Positions 10,180-20,815 of a stretch of DNA of 64,000 bases are shown piece after piece. Origin of the DNA: Henningerozyma blattae CBS 6284 (taxonomy: Eukaryota > Ascomycota > Saccharomycetes > Saccharomycetales > Saccharomycetaceae); NCBI RefSeq assembly GCF_000315915.1, contig NC_020186.1, forward strand, positions 1,674,001 through 1,738,000, in the 5' to 3' direction. The number at the start of each line of letters is the position of its first letter. Positions within the stretch are counted from its first letter, which is position 1. The notes under the pieces are model-generated. The model saw only the letters and a program-made list of their open reading frames with translations. It was not told where the DNA came from and did not search any database. The translations under genes and the position numbers were made by a program.

Positions 10180-10187
10180 TCACGTGA
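10180..10187. promoter_or_regulatory. TCACGTGA palindrome, Cbf1-type E-box
   Basis: An 8-bp perfect palindrome about 225 bp upstream of the ARO2 start. This is the preferred core of Cbf1. Function is inferred from the motif and position only. Confidence 0.4.
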
Positions 10188-11070
10188 AATCTGGGTCAGT
10201 CACATTTTTGCTCATGATTTATTTTTTCTATTAAGCTGTGGCGCAGCAGGCAAATAAAAGAAATCTTGATCAAAATCCTCTATCCTCTGTTCGAAAACTA
10301 ACAGACCCGTAATTTGAATTTCACTATTTAAATTTACTATGATAATAAAATATATATATAAATATATATAAATATATATATATTTTCAAATATACATGCA
10401 TAAATTAGTAGTATATCTAAACTCACTCTTCTAATGTAGTAACCCCACAATATCTACTTGTAACTTCTCAAACACTCCCCTTGTTTGTCTTTTCTCATCG
10501 TGTGGTGGTTTTTTAAATAAACAATCTCACTCAACTAAATCACGATTTCACCATTTGTAGAGCTCACCAACAACGAGCAACGCTACGAAAGCAAGAAAAG
10601 GCTGCCCGGCTTTATTGAACGGAGCAAACAACGCAACTACACAGAGATTATGGCAAAAAGGAAACGAAAAGGATTTTGGGATTGGGTAAAATGGTAAAAT
10701 TGTAAAATGGTAAAATTGTAAAATCATGGAAATGGTAATTTATCCAATTAGTAACATTGCGAGTGTCATTTACTAAAACTTGATAAGAAAGAACTTCTAA
10801 AACAAGTGATTAGGTGATTGTTGGATGTCTTGTTTCGACCTTTTTTTCTTTTAGTTTTTTTTAATTTGTAATTTTTATTTGTAAATATTTTTTTTCTTTT
10901 TTATTTTGATTTAATATATCTTGTGTCTAGTATATGTGTGAGTGTGTTTTATATTTGAGGTTGTAACAAGATAAGTCAAGATAAGTTAAGTTAGTTTGTT
11001 TGTTTGCTTGTTTGTTTGCCATTACATTTAGAAGGACAGTACTATAGTTTTATATTAACACAAACATAAA

Positions 11071-11126
11071 CACAATACACAATACACAATACACAATACA
11101 CAATACACAATACACAATACACAATT
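11071..11126. repeat. Eight tandem copies of CACAATA
   Basis: Eight exact 7-bp units, the last ending in TT, occupy 56 bp and end 90 bp before the INO80 start codon. It is probably within the promoter or 5' leader. Confidence 0.95.
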
Positions 11127-11215
11127 CATTTGGTAAGTGACGATAGGTTAGCTCCCCTTTGTGTTGTGATCATCATTGCCATTTAGAACTAATCCAAGAC
11201 TAATTTCATATTCCA

Positions 11216-14200
11216 ATGTCTCTGGCTTCTTTGTTAAATAAAGAGGATAGAGATTTCACCACACCTATGGTAGCTACTACTAATGGTAGTAGTACTAGTA
11301 GCACTAGTAGCACTAGTAGTAGTAGTAATAGTAATACTTCTACAACGCTATCTGCAAACAAAAGTATTTCTAACACTAAGAAGATCAATAAGAAACCGCT
11401 GATACAAGAGCTTAATAACGATGATGATATATCCAACTCAGTTATGGAGAAAGATAATGCAATTGTTGCTGCTACTACTGATGATATTGATGAAGTGAAT
11501 GAAGAAGCTTTGAAAAAAAAATATTTAAAACATTTGAATAATAATTTCAAAAAACTCATTAATCGAGATAATTTAGAATTCAATTATCAGAATTGGAAAT
11601 ATATCAATTTACAAGAATTCGAATTAATAACTGATTGGAATACAATGGCTAAGGAACCTAATGCATTACTAACAAGTATCGCAGAGTTGTATCAATTGGA
11701 AACAAAAGAAATTGAACTTCTGGAACAAAGATTGAAACAAGAAAGACAACGACAATTGGAATTGTTGAATAACACACAAGTTACTGATACCACTACAATT
11801 GATAATAGTGCTTCAACTACAAATGACAAGCAAGAATCACCTGATCGGCCATCAACTTCATCCTCATCTTCTTCATCTTCTTCAAATATCACTAGCGATC
11901 ATTCTGCTACGACTACTACAACTACTAATAATAATATTCAAAATCATAAAATTGATGATGCTGATAACGATGCTAATAATAATCAATCTCCTAAGAAAAT
12001 TAATAAAGATGAAAATTTTGAAACGGAAAATCATAAAGTGATAGAAAATGAAGAAGATGACGAAGATACAATTCATAATGATGATGAACTACCGGAAGAT
12101 GATATGATTCCTCTTGAGTATACTGACAAAGATACTGATGATAAAGATTTCCATCCAAGCATGACCAAATCTCAAATCAATCAAATCAATTCTACTAATA
12201 CTTTAAATAAAACTGTCACCATTGATAGTAGTCATAATTTAATATCAAAAGAATTGTACAAGATGGTTAATAAAAATAAAATTATTAAGATTAGGAAAAG
12301 AAGATTTACTAATGCTATCGTAACAAATTATCAACCAACTAATAAAAAAATCATTATTAAAATTACTTTAAAACAATATCATGTTAGAAGATTGAAAAAA
12401 TTAATTAATGATGCTAAAAAATTAGAAGAAAAAAGATTATTAGAATTAGAATTAAAATTAGAAAAGGAAAGAAAGGAAAAATTAAAATTAGAAAAATTAG
12501 CTGAAGTACAAAAGGCCAAAGAATTGGCAGAATTAAATAAGAATAGTAAGAATAAAAATAAAAATTCTGAAATTGATAATGATGATGATACTAATAGTAA
12601 CAATAATCTAAATAACAATGATTCAAGGAAAAGAAAATTCGTTGATTCAGATGGCGAAGGTATGGAAGGTGAAAATGGCAACAATAGTATTGCTGGAAAT
12701 TCAGAAGGTGAAGAAAATGATGATGAATATTCAAGTATGAAAAGAAAATTATTTAAATTGGATTTACCTGATTATGGTATGAATTTAAATGTTAAAGAAG
12801 CTAAAGCAATTCAAAGACATTATAATAATACTTATATTTCTATCTGGAAAGATATGGCTCGTAAGGATTCTTCAAAGATGTCTAAATTGATGCAACAAAT
12901 ACAATCAATTAGATCAACAAATTTCAGGAAGACTTCTGCGTTATGTGCAAGAGAATCAAAAAAATGGCAAGCAAGAAATTTTAAACAATTAAAAGATTTC
13001 CAAACAAGAGCAAGAAGAGGTATTAGAGAAATGTCAAATTATTGGAAGAAGAATGAAAAAGAAGAAAGAGATTTAAAGAAAAAGGCTGAAAAGGAAGCCC
13101 TAGAATTAGCAAGAAAGGAGGAAGAAGTTAGGGAAAATAAAAGACAAACTAAAAAATTGAATTTCTTATTAACACAGACTGAATTATATTCACATTTCAT
13201 TGGTAAAAAAATTAAAACTGATGAATTGGAAGGAAATGATGGTAATAAAACTGAAAGCTCAACATCTGACCATGATCATGTTGATCTAGAGAATACAGAT
13301 TCGATTAAAACGGATTTTAAATCAATTGATTTCGATAATGAAGATGATAACGAATTACGTGTCAAAGCTGCTCAAAATGCATCGAATGCTCTTAGAGAAT
13401 CAAGAGAAAAGACAAGATTATTTGATTCAAATACAGAAAATTCAATGGCTAAATCTACAGAGGGCACAAATACAACTCATGTTGAAGGAGAAGATGAAGA
13501 TGAAGATTTAAATTTCCAAAACCCTACTTCCTTAGGTGATATTAATATTGAACAACCAAATATATTAGCTTGTACTTTAAAAGAATATCAATTGAAAGGT
13601 TTGAATTGGTTGGCTAATTTATATGATCAAGGTATTAATGGTATTTTGGCAGATGAAATGGGTCTAGGTAAGACTGTTCAATCTATTTCAGTATTAGCAC
13701 ACTTGGCAGAACGTTATAATATTTGGGGTCCATTTTTGGTTGTTACTCCAGCATCAACTTTACATAATTGGGTTAATGAAATTACAAAATTTGTGCCTCA
13801 ATTTAAAATCTTGCCTTATTGGGGGAATGCTAATGATCGTAAGACTTTAAGAAAATTTTGGGATAGAAAAAATCTAAGATATAAGAAAGAATCTCCCTTT
13901 CATGTTATGATTACATCTTATCAAATGGTAGTATCAGATGCATCTTATTTACAAAAGATGAAATGGCAATATATGATTTTGGATGAAGCACAAGCTATTA
14001 AATCGTCTCAATCGTCTCGTTGGAAAAATCTATTAAGTTTCCACTGTCGTAATAGATTATTATTAACTGGTACTCCAATTCAAAACAACATGCAAGAATT
14101 ATGGGCTCTATTACATTTCATTATGCCTTCATTGTTTGATTCCCATGATGAATTTAATGAATGGTTCTCGAAGGATATTGAGTCTCACGCAGAAACTAAT

Positions 14201-15904
14201 ACTCAATTGAATCAACAACAGTTACGTCGTTTACATATGATCTTAAAACCTTTCATGTTAAGACGTATTAAAAAGAATGTTCAATCAGAATTAGGTGATA
14301 AAATTGAAATTGATTTACTATGTGATTTAACTCAAAGACAAGAAAAATTATACAAAGTATTAAAATCTCAAGTTTCATCCACATATGATGCAATTGAAGA
14401 CGCCGCTGGTAACGATGAATTGATTGCTGATCAAAGTTTGGTTAATACAGTTATGCAATTTAGAAAAGTTTGTAATCATCCAGATCTTTTCGAAAGAGCT
14501 GATATTGCGTCACCATTTTCTTTTGTGAATTTTGGTAAAACTCATTCTCTAACTAGAGAAGATAAAGTCTCGGATATATTATACTCAACACATAATCCTA
14601 TCAGCTATTATATGCCAAGACTAATTTTTGAAGATATTTTATTGCCTAATTTCAAAAATGATTTAGAAATAAGAGACAAACTACTAAATTACAAATTTAA
14701 TGTCTTCCATCAACCTGGTAATAGTGAATTATCCAACTCATTACTAGTTAATTTAAAGAGATTAACTGGATTAGATTCTAATGAATGCTCACGGTTTGCC
14801 CATACACCAATTTTCATGAAGGCTATAGACCTTCTAAGAGATGAAGAAACATTCCCTGAGAAATTAATGATTTATGATAATGAGTATGAAGACGAATCAA
14901 ATCATACTTTTGATAACTTTAAAAAGAGTTTGATCGTGGTCGACAAACAAATACAAATATCTAGATTATCTAAGGTATGCTCTAATGGAGTTTTAAATTC
15001 TTTAATGAATATTAGAAAAAAAGTGTATGATAATCAATATTTCAACTCGTTATCTCCAAGTTATCACCCAGGTGCATCAGCACCACCAATTTCTTTTCAT
15101 GTATTTGGTTCTTCGAATGCAACAATTAAAACTGAAAGAATATTATTTAATCCGATTATTACCCAAGCTTTATCAGAAATTCCTTGTCAAACACAATATA
15201 ATATGCTAGTTAATAAAAAGATCCCACTAGATCACTTCCCTGTTACTGGTTTGTACCCAGAGCCATTAAACAAAAGTTTTTCATCATATATTTCTATGCC
15301 ATCAATGGATAGATTTATTACTGAATCTGCTAAATTGAAAAGATTGGATCAATTACTTGTTGAATTGAAAAAGGGTGATCATCGTGTATTGGTTTATTTT
15401 CAAATGACTAAGATGATGGATTTAATGGAAGAATATTTGACTTATAGACAATACACCTATATCCGTTTGGATGGGTCATCTAAGCTAGAAGATCGTCGTG
15501 ATTTAGTACATGATTGGCAAACGAAACCTGATATTTTTGTTTTCTTGTTAAGTACTAGAGCCGGTGGGTTAGGTATTAATTTAACTTCAGCTGACACCGT
15601 TGTATTTTATGATTCAGATTGGAATCCTACTATTGATTCTCAGGCCATGGATAGAGCACATAGATTAGGTCAAACCAGACAAGTTACAGTGTATAGATTA
15701 TTAGTGCGTGGCACTATTGAGGAAAGAATGAGAGATAGGGCCAAACAAAAAGAACATGTTCAACAAGTTGTTATGGAGGGTAAAACAAAAGAGGATACTG
15801 TAAAGACAATTACTGAAGATGGTAAGACCCCCGAAAAAGGAAGTAACTCTAAAAAAGAAACTAGTAATGTAGAAGATGATGAGACATCAGAATCTAATAA
15901 TTAG
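11216..15904 (+). CDS. INO80: Ino80 chromatin-remodelling ATPase
   Basis: Ino80 is the catalytic Snf2-family ATPase of the nuclear INO80 complex, which slides and spaces nucleosomes and acts in transcription, replication and DNA repair. The 1562-residue protein has a long polar N-terminus with Ser, Asn and Asp/Glu tracts. A basic HSA/DBINO segment at about 515-660 binds actin and actin-related proteins. The N-terminal ATPase lobe starts near 785, with Walker A in DEMGLGKT at about 812 and the DEAQ box near 921. A long insertion at about 1090-1370 separates the lobes, characteristic of Ino80. The C-terminal lobe ends with DRAHRLGQTRQVTVYR near 1477-1491. All motifs are intact. The length is close to the S. 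cerevisiae protein. Confidence 0.97.
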   Translation: MSLASLLNKEDRDFTTPMVATTNGSSTSSTSSTSSSSNSNTSTTLSANKSISNTKKINKKPLIQELNNDDDISNSVMEKDNAIVAATTDDIDEVNEEALKKKYLKHLNNNFKKLINRDNLEFNYQNWKYINLQEFELITDWNTMAKEPNALLTSIAELYQLETKEIELLEQRLKQERQRQLELLNNTQVTDTTTIDNSASTTNDKQESPDRPSTSSSSSSSSSNITSDHSATTTTTTNNNIQNHKIDDADNDANNNQSPKKINKDENFETENHKVIENEEDDEDTIHNDDELPEDDMIPLEYTDKDTDDKDFHPSMTKSQINQINSTNTLNKTVTIDSSHNLISKELYKMVNKNKIIKIRKRRFTNAIVTNYQPTNKKIIIKITLKQYHVRRLKKLINDAKKLEEKRLLELELKLEKERKEKLKLEKLAEVQKAKELAELNKNSKNKNKNSEIDNDDDTNSNNNLNNNDSRKRKFVDSDGEGMEGENGNNSIAGNSEGEENDDEYSSMKRKLFKLDLPDYGMNLNVKEAKAIQRHYNNTYISIWKDMARKDSSKMSKLMQQIQSIRSTNFRKTSALCARESKKWQARNFKQLKDFQTRARRGIREMSNYWKKNEKEERDLKKKAEKEALELARKEEEVRENKRQTKKLNFLLTQTELYSHFIGKKIKTDELEGNDGNKTESSTSDHDHVDLENTDSIKTDFKSIDFDNEDDNELRVKAAQNASNALRESREKTRLFDSNTENSMAKSTEGTNTTHVEGEDEDEDLNFQNPTSLGDINIEQPNILACTLKEYQLKGLNWLANLYDQGINGILADEMGLGKTVQSISVLAHLAERYNIWGPFLVVTPASTLHNWVNEITKFVPQFKILPYWGNANDRKTLRKFWDRKNLRYKKESPFHVMITSYQMVVSDASYLQKMKWQYMILDEAQAIKSSQSSRWKNLLSFHCRNRLLLTGTPIQNNMQELWALLHFIMPSLFDSHDEFNEWFSKDIESHAETNTQLNQQQLRRLHMILKPFMLRRIKKNVQSELGDKIEIDLLCDLTQRQEKLYKVLKSQVSSTYDAIEDAAGNDELIADQSLVNTVMQFRKVCNHPDLFERADIASPFSFVNFGKTHSLTREDKVSDILYSTHNPISYYMPRLIFEDILLPNFKNDLEIRDKLLNYKFNVFHQPGNSELSNSLLVNLKRLTGLDSNECSRFAHTPIFMKAIDLLRDEETFPEKLMIYDNEYEDESNHTFDNFKKSLIVVDKQIQISRLSKVCSNGVLNSLMNIRKKVYDNQYFNSLSPSYHPGASAPPISFHVFGSSNATIKTERILFNPIITQALSEIPCQTQYNMLVNKKIPLDHFPVTGLYPEPLNKSFSSYISMPSMDRFITESAKLKRLDQLLVELKKGDHRVLVYFQMTKMMDLMEEYLTYRQYTYIRLDGSSKLEDRRDLVHDWQTKPDIFVFLLSTRAGGLGINLTSADTVVFYDSDWNPTIDSQAMDRAHRLGQTRQVTVYRLLVRGTIEERMRDRAKQKEHVQQVVMEGKTKEDTVKTITEDGKTPEKGSNSKKETSNVEDDETSESNN

Positions 15905-16335
15905 AATTTTGAACTTTAATTTATTTATTTTTTTAATTACTTCAATTATACTACATTAATATCTAATACAACCAAAAAATTATAGAAGCGAAAAAACAAA
16001 CAAACATAATATTTGCATATTCATTTAAGAAAAGAAGAAAAAAAAATCTTATATAGAACTAACAATGCGTATATCAATTTTAATATATTCATATAATTAC
16101 TAGAGATACCTGGCATGTACTACATAATTTTCAATGGACTTTATGCTGTTTGTCTTATTTATTAGCTATTTAAATTAATTTTAAAATTATTCTAGACGAT
16201 ATTCGGCTTCCTTTAAGTTTAAAAATTTACGAATAATGTAGTTGATACAAAGCAAATCAATCTTATTGATGAGATAAAAAAACATGGAACATATAATTCA
16301 GCAAATAAGTGCAAGCAAGTTTAAGAATCATAAAT
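15905..16335. other. INO80-LYS5 intergenic region
   Basis: AT-rich spacer between tandem genes. No repeat, RNA or extra ORF is seen. A non-ATG extension of the LYS5 frame begins at 16309 but is not needed. Confidence 0.5.
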
Positions 16336-17118
16336 ATGGATACACATTTATTGGAAAACAAAATCTATTTATTATCTCTTGATGTAGATAAAACTTTTCT
16401 AGAAGAGAGCGATAATTTCTCAAAGACTTTAAATCTATTACCAGAAAATGATCGAAATAAAATACAAAAATATAGGAATTTGGATGATCAGTATCGAAAG
16501 CTATGTAGTAAATTACTTCAATTTTATGGAATAAGTAAAATTACTGGGATGCGGTTAAATAAAATTATCTTCAAAGCTAATCAGCTAGGGAAACCGTACT
16601 TGGATAATGGTAGAAGGGTTGAATTTAACATGTCAACTGGGATTTCTAACGTAGTTATGGCATTATATGCAGCTCCTGATTTCCATAAAATACGTCCAAT
16701 CGGTGTTGATATCATTGATCTAGATGAGATAAATAGTTTAGAAGATATAGAGCTTCTACATGACTCTTTTCATGAGAAAGAAATTATTCTTTTAGAATCT
16801 CTTACGAATATAGAAGAAGCAAGACAATATGCTTGCCTCTTTTGGACTTTAAAGGAGAGTTATTCTAAAATGCTTGGAAGTGGCCTTTCAACAACTTTGG
16901 CAGATCTAGATTATAGTAGTGTTCCGTTACCAAAAAATAACAAAGTATATGCCACAAGTATGCATATAAAGGGGCGTGACTGTATCGTATATATTAAACA
17001 ATCTACTGAAAGCAATTGCCTTATTTCTGTATGTATATGGTCAGATAATATCAACCCTGAAGTTTCAGAGCTAGCTATCAAAATCTCTGAGGTAAGCGAT
17101 TACCTGAGAACTCATTAA
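16336..17118 (+). CDS. LYS5: Phosphopantetheinyl transferase Lys5
   Basis: Lys5 transfers 4'-phosphopantetheine from coenzyme A to the carrier domain of Lys2, the alpha-aminoadipate reductase of fungal lysine synthesis. I use the ATG at 16336 because the longer frame starts with GTG; this gives 260 residues. The two family signatures are visible: GVDIIDLDE near residue 123, carrying the metal-binding Asp residues, and FWTLKESYSKMLGSGL near 168-184, carrying the second acidic site and the WxxKE(S) motif. Overall similarity is modest, as usual for Lys5. It follows INO80 in the same direction. In S. cerevisiae LYS5 (YGL154C) lies near INO80 with NUT1 and PEX14 between; these are absent here. Confidence 0.88.
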   Translation: MDTHLLENKIYLLSLDVDKTFLEESDNFSKTLNLLPENDRNKIQKYRNLDDQYRKLCSKLLQFYGISKITGMRLNKIIFKANQLGKPYLDNGRRVEFNMSTGISNVVMALYAAPDFHKIRPIGVDIIDLDEINSLEDIELLHDSFHEKEIILLESLTNIEEARQYACLFWTLKESYSKMLGSGLSTTLADLDYSSVPLPKNNKVYATSMHIKGRDCIVYIKQSTESNCLISVCIWSDNINPEVSELAIKISEVSDYLRTH

Positions 17119-17694
17119 TCTTATCACTTAGTGATATTTATTTCAAACTAATAAGATAATAAAAGTTTAATATAATAATTATAAAACTATTATTGTAGCA
17201 TTAATATATTTTCAGCTTCATACGATCTTATAATATGTGACATCCTTATTTTTATTGTTATTTTTTATTTTCAATAGATTTTTTTTTGTCTTAGACTTTC
17301 AATCTCGGCATATTTCCTCTTTTTGTCATGAATCATTTCTCAGTTTTCTTTGAATCATATCTTACCATTTCATACTTTTTTTTAACAGTTTCATACAAAT
17401 TGAAGAATCATATTATTTTTTTTTTATTTAAGACCACTCAGCTTTATTACAATGTGACTAAGTTAGAGGTTTCTATTCAATTAGAAAGGCATATTATCCA
17501 ATTGCCGAGCTGTATCACGTTTCTATTTTTCATATCTTCTTTGAAATCTTGTGTCAGCTTTTATTGTCCTTAAATCGCAAAATGAAAAAAGGCGCTTTAA
17601 GGCTTGCTAAAATGGAAAGTCCTGGAAGTGGTAAAAAGAATGTAGCATTTTAAAATCTATATTAAATTTATGACAAGATGTCAAGACAACTTCA
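17119..17694. other. LYS5-HEM25 intergenic region
   Basis: AT-rich promoter spacer. An 81-codon ATG frame at 17328-17573 is Phe/Ser/Ile-rich, resembles nothing known and is taken as chance. No repeat or RNA gene is seen. Confidence 0.5.
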
Positions 17695-18588
17695 ATGGGC
17701 GAAAAACCAGCTACCCGAGCATCATCACATTTTATTGGAGGCTTTTGTGGAGGTCTAGTATCTGCGGTTTCTCTACAACCGTTTGATCTTGTAAAAACTA
17801 GATTACAGCAAGATTCAAGCGGTGGATTAATCAAAGTTGTGAAAGCTCTAGGCCATCCAAAAGAGTTATGGCGCGGTACGATTCCTTCTGCTTTAAGAAC
17901 ATCTATTGGTAGTGCTCTATATTTATCCTGTTTAAACTCAATTAGAACGTCGCTAGCCAATAAGAACCATGAGGTTGGTGTCAATAAAAGTAGTCGTTTA
18001 CCTCAATTGAGTATGAGTGAGAATCTATTCACGGGTGCCATATCTAGAGGGGTAGTTGGTTATGTTACAATGCCTATTACAGTTATTAAGGTTCGGTATG
18101 AATCGACAATGTTTAATTATAACAGCTTGGGAGATGCCATTAAGCATATAACAAAAACGGAGGGTTTACGAGGGTTTTTTAAAGGATATGGAGCTACTTG
18201 TCTGAGAGATACTCCCTATTCAGGATTATACGTTTTATTATATGAGAAATCGAAACAAATGTTACCAATAGTGATGCCTACAAAATTTGTTTCTTATGAT
18301 CAGACAGGAAATTTCACAACTTCAACCTCTACGCTGATTAATGCCATTAGTGCTACTACTTCAGCAAGTTTAGCAACCACAATTACTGCACCATTTGATA
18401 CTGTTAAGACAAGAATGCAATTGGAACCCTCCAAATTTAAAAATTTTTATAAAACATTATTTTTTATTACTTGGAATGAAAAATTTATTAACTTATTTAG
18501 CGGATTAAGCATGAGATTAACTAGAAAGTCGTTAAGTGCTGGGATAGCTTGGGGTATTTATGAAGAGTTGATTAAAAAAATAATGTAA
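17695..18588 (+). CDS. HEM25: Mitochondrial glycine carrier Hem25
   Basis: Hem25 is an inner-membrane solute carrier that imports glycine for 5-aminolevulinate synthesis, the first step of heme production. The 297-residue protein has the three-repeat, six-helix carrier layout. Repeat motifs are PFDLVKTRLQQ near residue 29, a degenerate PITVIKVRY near 126 and PFDTVKTRMQLEPSKF near 233. Segments such as RTSIGSALYLSCLN and FSGLSMRLTRK with SAGIAWGIYEEL near the C-terminus are characteristic of the Hem25/SLC25A38 group. The chosen ATG starts just before the first helix, normal for this carrier family. YFH1 and UBP1 follow nearby, as in S. cerevisiae YDL119-122. HEM25 and YFH1 both serve mitochondrial heme and iron metabolism, though they are not co-transcribed. 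Confidence 0.93.
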   Translation: MGEKPATRASSHFIGGFCGGLVSAVSLQPFDLVKTRLQQDSSGGLIKVVKALGHPKELWRGTIPSALRTSIGSALYLSCLNSIRTSLANKNHEVGVNKSSRLPQLSMSENLFTGAISRGVVGYVTMPITVIKVRYESTMFNYNSLGDAIKHITKTEGLRGFFKGYGATCLRDTPYSGLYVLLYEKSKQMLPIVMPTKFVSYDQTGNFTTSTSTLINAISATTSASLATTITAPFDTVKTRMQLEPSKFKNFYKTLFFITWNEKFINLFSGLSMRLTRKSLSAGIAWGIYEELIKKIM

Positions 18589-18824
18589 ATATATTTTAAT
18601 GACGAAAAACTAATCACGTGCAATGTATAGAATAGCAACTGCTAATTAATGAATCCTAATAGATATATACATAAGCTTATATACAATAATGAAATATTTA
18701 GCATAAAACATGTAATGTAAATAAATATAACAAATCCACGACTTCTAATGATAATATAATCAATAAAAAATACAAAATATGATGTAAATTTAAATATTTT
18801 TACAATCAAGAACTACTAGATAAA

Positions 18825-18861
<37 letters not shown>

Positions 18862-19379
18862 GATTAGCTGGACAAGCCTTGTGAGGTAAACCTTGATGAA
18901 AGTTTAATAATTGACGTGAACTCACTTAAAAAAGTATCAAACTATAAAGGGTAAAAAGTTAAGTTCAACCCTTTTTTTTTTCATTGGCATAAAAAGTGAA
19001 ATAATAACATCAATAATAAAACAACTGTAAAGAATAAATTTAAATGAATAAATTATATATGGCATAGTTATTTAAATATTGTCTTAGAAATTGACAAGTA
19101 TACCTGACATACATAAGTGGAGAAAAAAAAGGTCATGCCAGTTAAAAGAAACTTTCACATGTCCAATTGAAAAAGTGTTATAGGGGTATCATCATAATAA
19201 CATGACCTAAAATATTTCAGATATAATGGAGGATGGTAAAAATATGAATAAAATCTTCAAAACTCAGATATCAAATATTTGAGATACTATTGAAAAAGTA
19301 CATTGAAGCGGGTATAAAAATCCTCTTGATAGTCATCAGGTATTGCATATTGAAAAATTTGATTTCCCCTCCATTCAAA
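18589..19379. other. Convergent intergenic region with AT microsatellite
   Basis: About 790 bp between the 3' ends of HEM25 and the small ORF. It contains an AT run at 18826-18858 and a CACGTG at 18615-18620. No gene is recognised. Confidence 0.6.
18826..18858. repeat. AT dinucleotide microsatellite
   Basis: About 16 uninterrupted AT units in the 3' flank of HEM25. Confidence 0.9.
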
Positions 19380-19634
19380 TCACTTCTTAGGAGGGTTCTT
19401 TGCTGGAGCTTTATTCTCCTTAGTTTCACGATCCTTCATCATTGAATGGTAATGATCAACTGTGTAGTCCTTCACCTTTTCCCAATCGTGAGAAATAGTT
19501 TCACCGACTTGATGAGCTTCTTTCTTAATTTTCTCGTTATTAAAATGGTCCTTCATATTTTGTTTTGAATTTTGGTCTTCTAAAATTTTGCTTCTGGAAC
19601 CCCAATTCCACATGTGAAATGCACCAGTGTTCAT
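19380..19634 (-). CDS. Small hydrophilic protein of unknown function, 84 aa
   Basis: I do not recognise this protein. It starts with ATG, has a balanced composition rich in Lys, Asp, Glu and His, and lacks the Phe/Ile/Leu bias of chance ORFs in this AT-rich DNA. These points favour a real gene. It has an N-terminal aromatic stretch (HMWNWGSR), a probable amphipathic helix through residues 25-65 with repeated H/D/W positions, and a Lys/Pro-rich tail. No signal peptide or membrane segment is seen. It lies between HEM25 and YFH1, where S. cerevisiae has no annotated equivalent that I can name. It could be lineage-specific. Confidence 0.5.
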   Translation of the reverse strand: MNTGAFHMWNWGSRSKILEDQNSKQNMKDHFNNEKIKKEAHQVGETISHDWEKVKDYTVDHYHSMMKDRETKENKAPAKNPPKK

Positions 19635-20815
19635 TTATATACTCTTGAAATTGAAAAAAAATTATTGATGAAATTAAGATAGTCTCAGTACTATAACTGA
19701 AAACTACAATATCGCGGGATAGATCTCGTTAACCTATAGCTTATAGGCATTCAATTCAGGTTATTACAACCTAAAATAAAATAAAATAAAATTGTCCCCC
19801 CTTCACCAGGGTTAAATATCAAGCTTTACCGTTTATATCACTCAATCCTAAAACCTACAACATCATCCCACGTTAATAGGCTGTGCAATAGCCTTCGCAG
19901 TATAACCCTCTTAACTAATATGAGGGGAAGGCATCATACAACCCACAAATAAAGGCAAAAATCGGAATATTGTTAACATAATCAACAAATGTCGCAAATT
20001 ACTCTGAGATCGAACATACTAGAAAAATGAAGTTTATAGTTATTAGAAGCTTATGGTGAGCGATATTTGAGAATCTTGTCGTTTAGTTAGAAAAATTTTA
20101 GGGATAAATGAAAGGCAATGCAAAACTAGGTTTATTACAGATTTTAGTTAACGCCAAGTGACAACCGAAATATCTAACGATTTCAACATTGGATATTATT
20201 CACGACAAGTGGGCATCTTGCCTAACCTATCCTCAGCTTACAGTTTCCTCAACTTGGAAATGGTTACGTCGAGGTTCCGGTTCCTAGGAATAAAGTATGG
20301 TGAGATTTCGAAAAGGCCGCATGGTGTTACCTATTTGATTTCTCTTAGTAATAATTATCAACTTGCATGCTGTAAGATCACACAATCGTCTATACAATAC
20401 AATATATTGTAAATAGTTGCTAAATTCTATTATTTCTAAACTATTTAGTGGAGTTCAAGGAAAATATTCCTGGAGTTTATTTACAGGATATACTTGCTTG
20501 CTTGACTTTTTTTCAAGGGCTTTGTATATTATTTTTCATAGTATCTATCACCCCTGAAAAAAAAAACTCAAAATATTTTTGAAAAATAGCTTAATGACAC
20601 AAATAGAACAGTTCAATTGTTTTATTTTATGATCGTTTACTGTCTATCTATTAATTTGTAGTTATTTATATAAAAAAATATAGGAAATGACAGAAACACC
20701 AAATTAAATGTCTCTCGTTGGCATCAGGCAAAAAAATCCAAAAAAAAACAAAGGTAAAGTCTTATCGAGTTATACACTGATGAGAACTAACCATTTTTCT
20801 GTAAGATGATATCCA
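19635..20815. other. Intergenic region upstream of the small ORF
   Basis: About 1.2 kb of mixed composition, less AT-rich around 19790-19930 and 20100-20300 than usual for a spacer. One 84-codon frame at 20158 lacks an ATG and is rejected. No tRNA, snRNA or LTR could be recognised with confidence. Confidence 0.45.

Larger units (their letters stand above)
9955..11215. other. Divergent promoter region ARO2 / INO80
   Basis: This 1.26-kb AT-rich spacer contains a TCACGTGA palindrome (10180-10187), a TTTTTCCGAAGTTAAAAA-like segment just left of it, and a 7-bp tandem repeat near INO80. No gene or RNA was recognised. Confidence 0.6.

Noticed and set aside
10130..10190. Possible point centromere: a TTTTTCCGAAGTTAAAAA-like CDEIII core next to a CACGTG CDEI core
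   Set aside because: In the only orientation where TCCGAA reads correctly, the CACGTG lies on the wrong side, only about 40 bp away, and the sequence between is not strongly AT-rich. No proper CDEI lies about 80-160 bp upstream.
17328..17573. 81-codon ATG frame upstream of HEM25
   Set aside because: Phe/Ser/Ile-rich composition and T-run content point to chance. It lies in the LYS5-HEM25 spacer without recognisable motifs.
20158..20412. 84-codon frame between the small ORF and YFH1
   Set aside because: It starts with GTG rather than ATG and has no recognisable motif, although composition is less biased than other chance frames.
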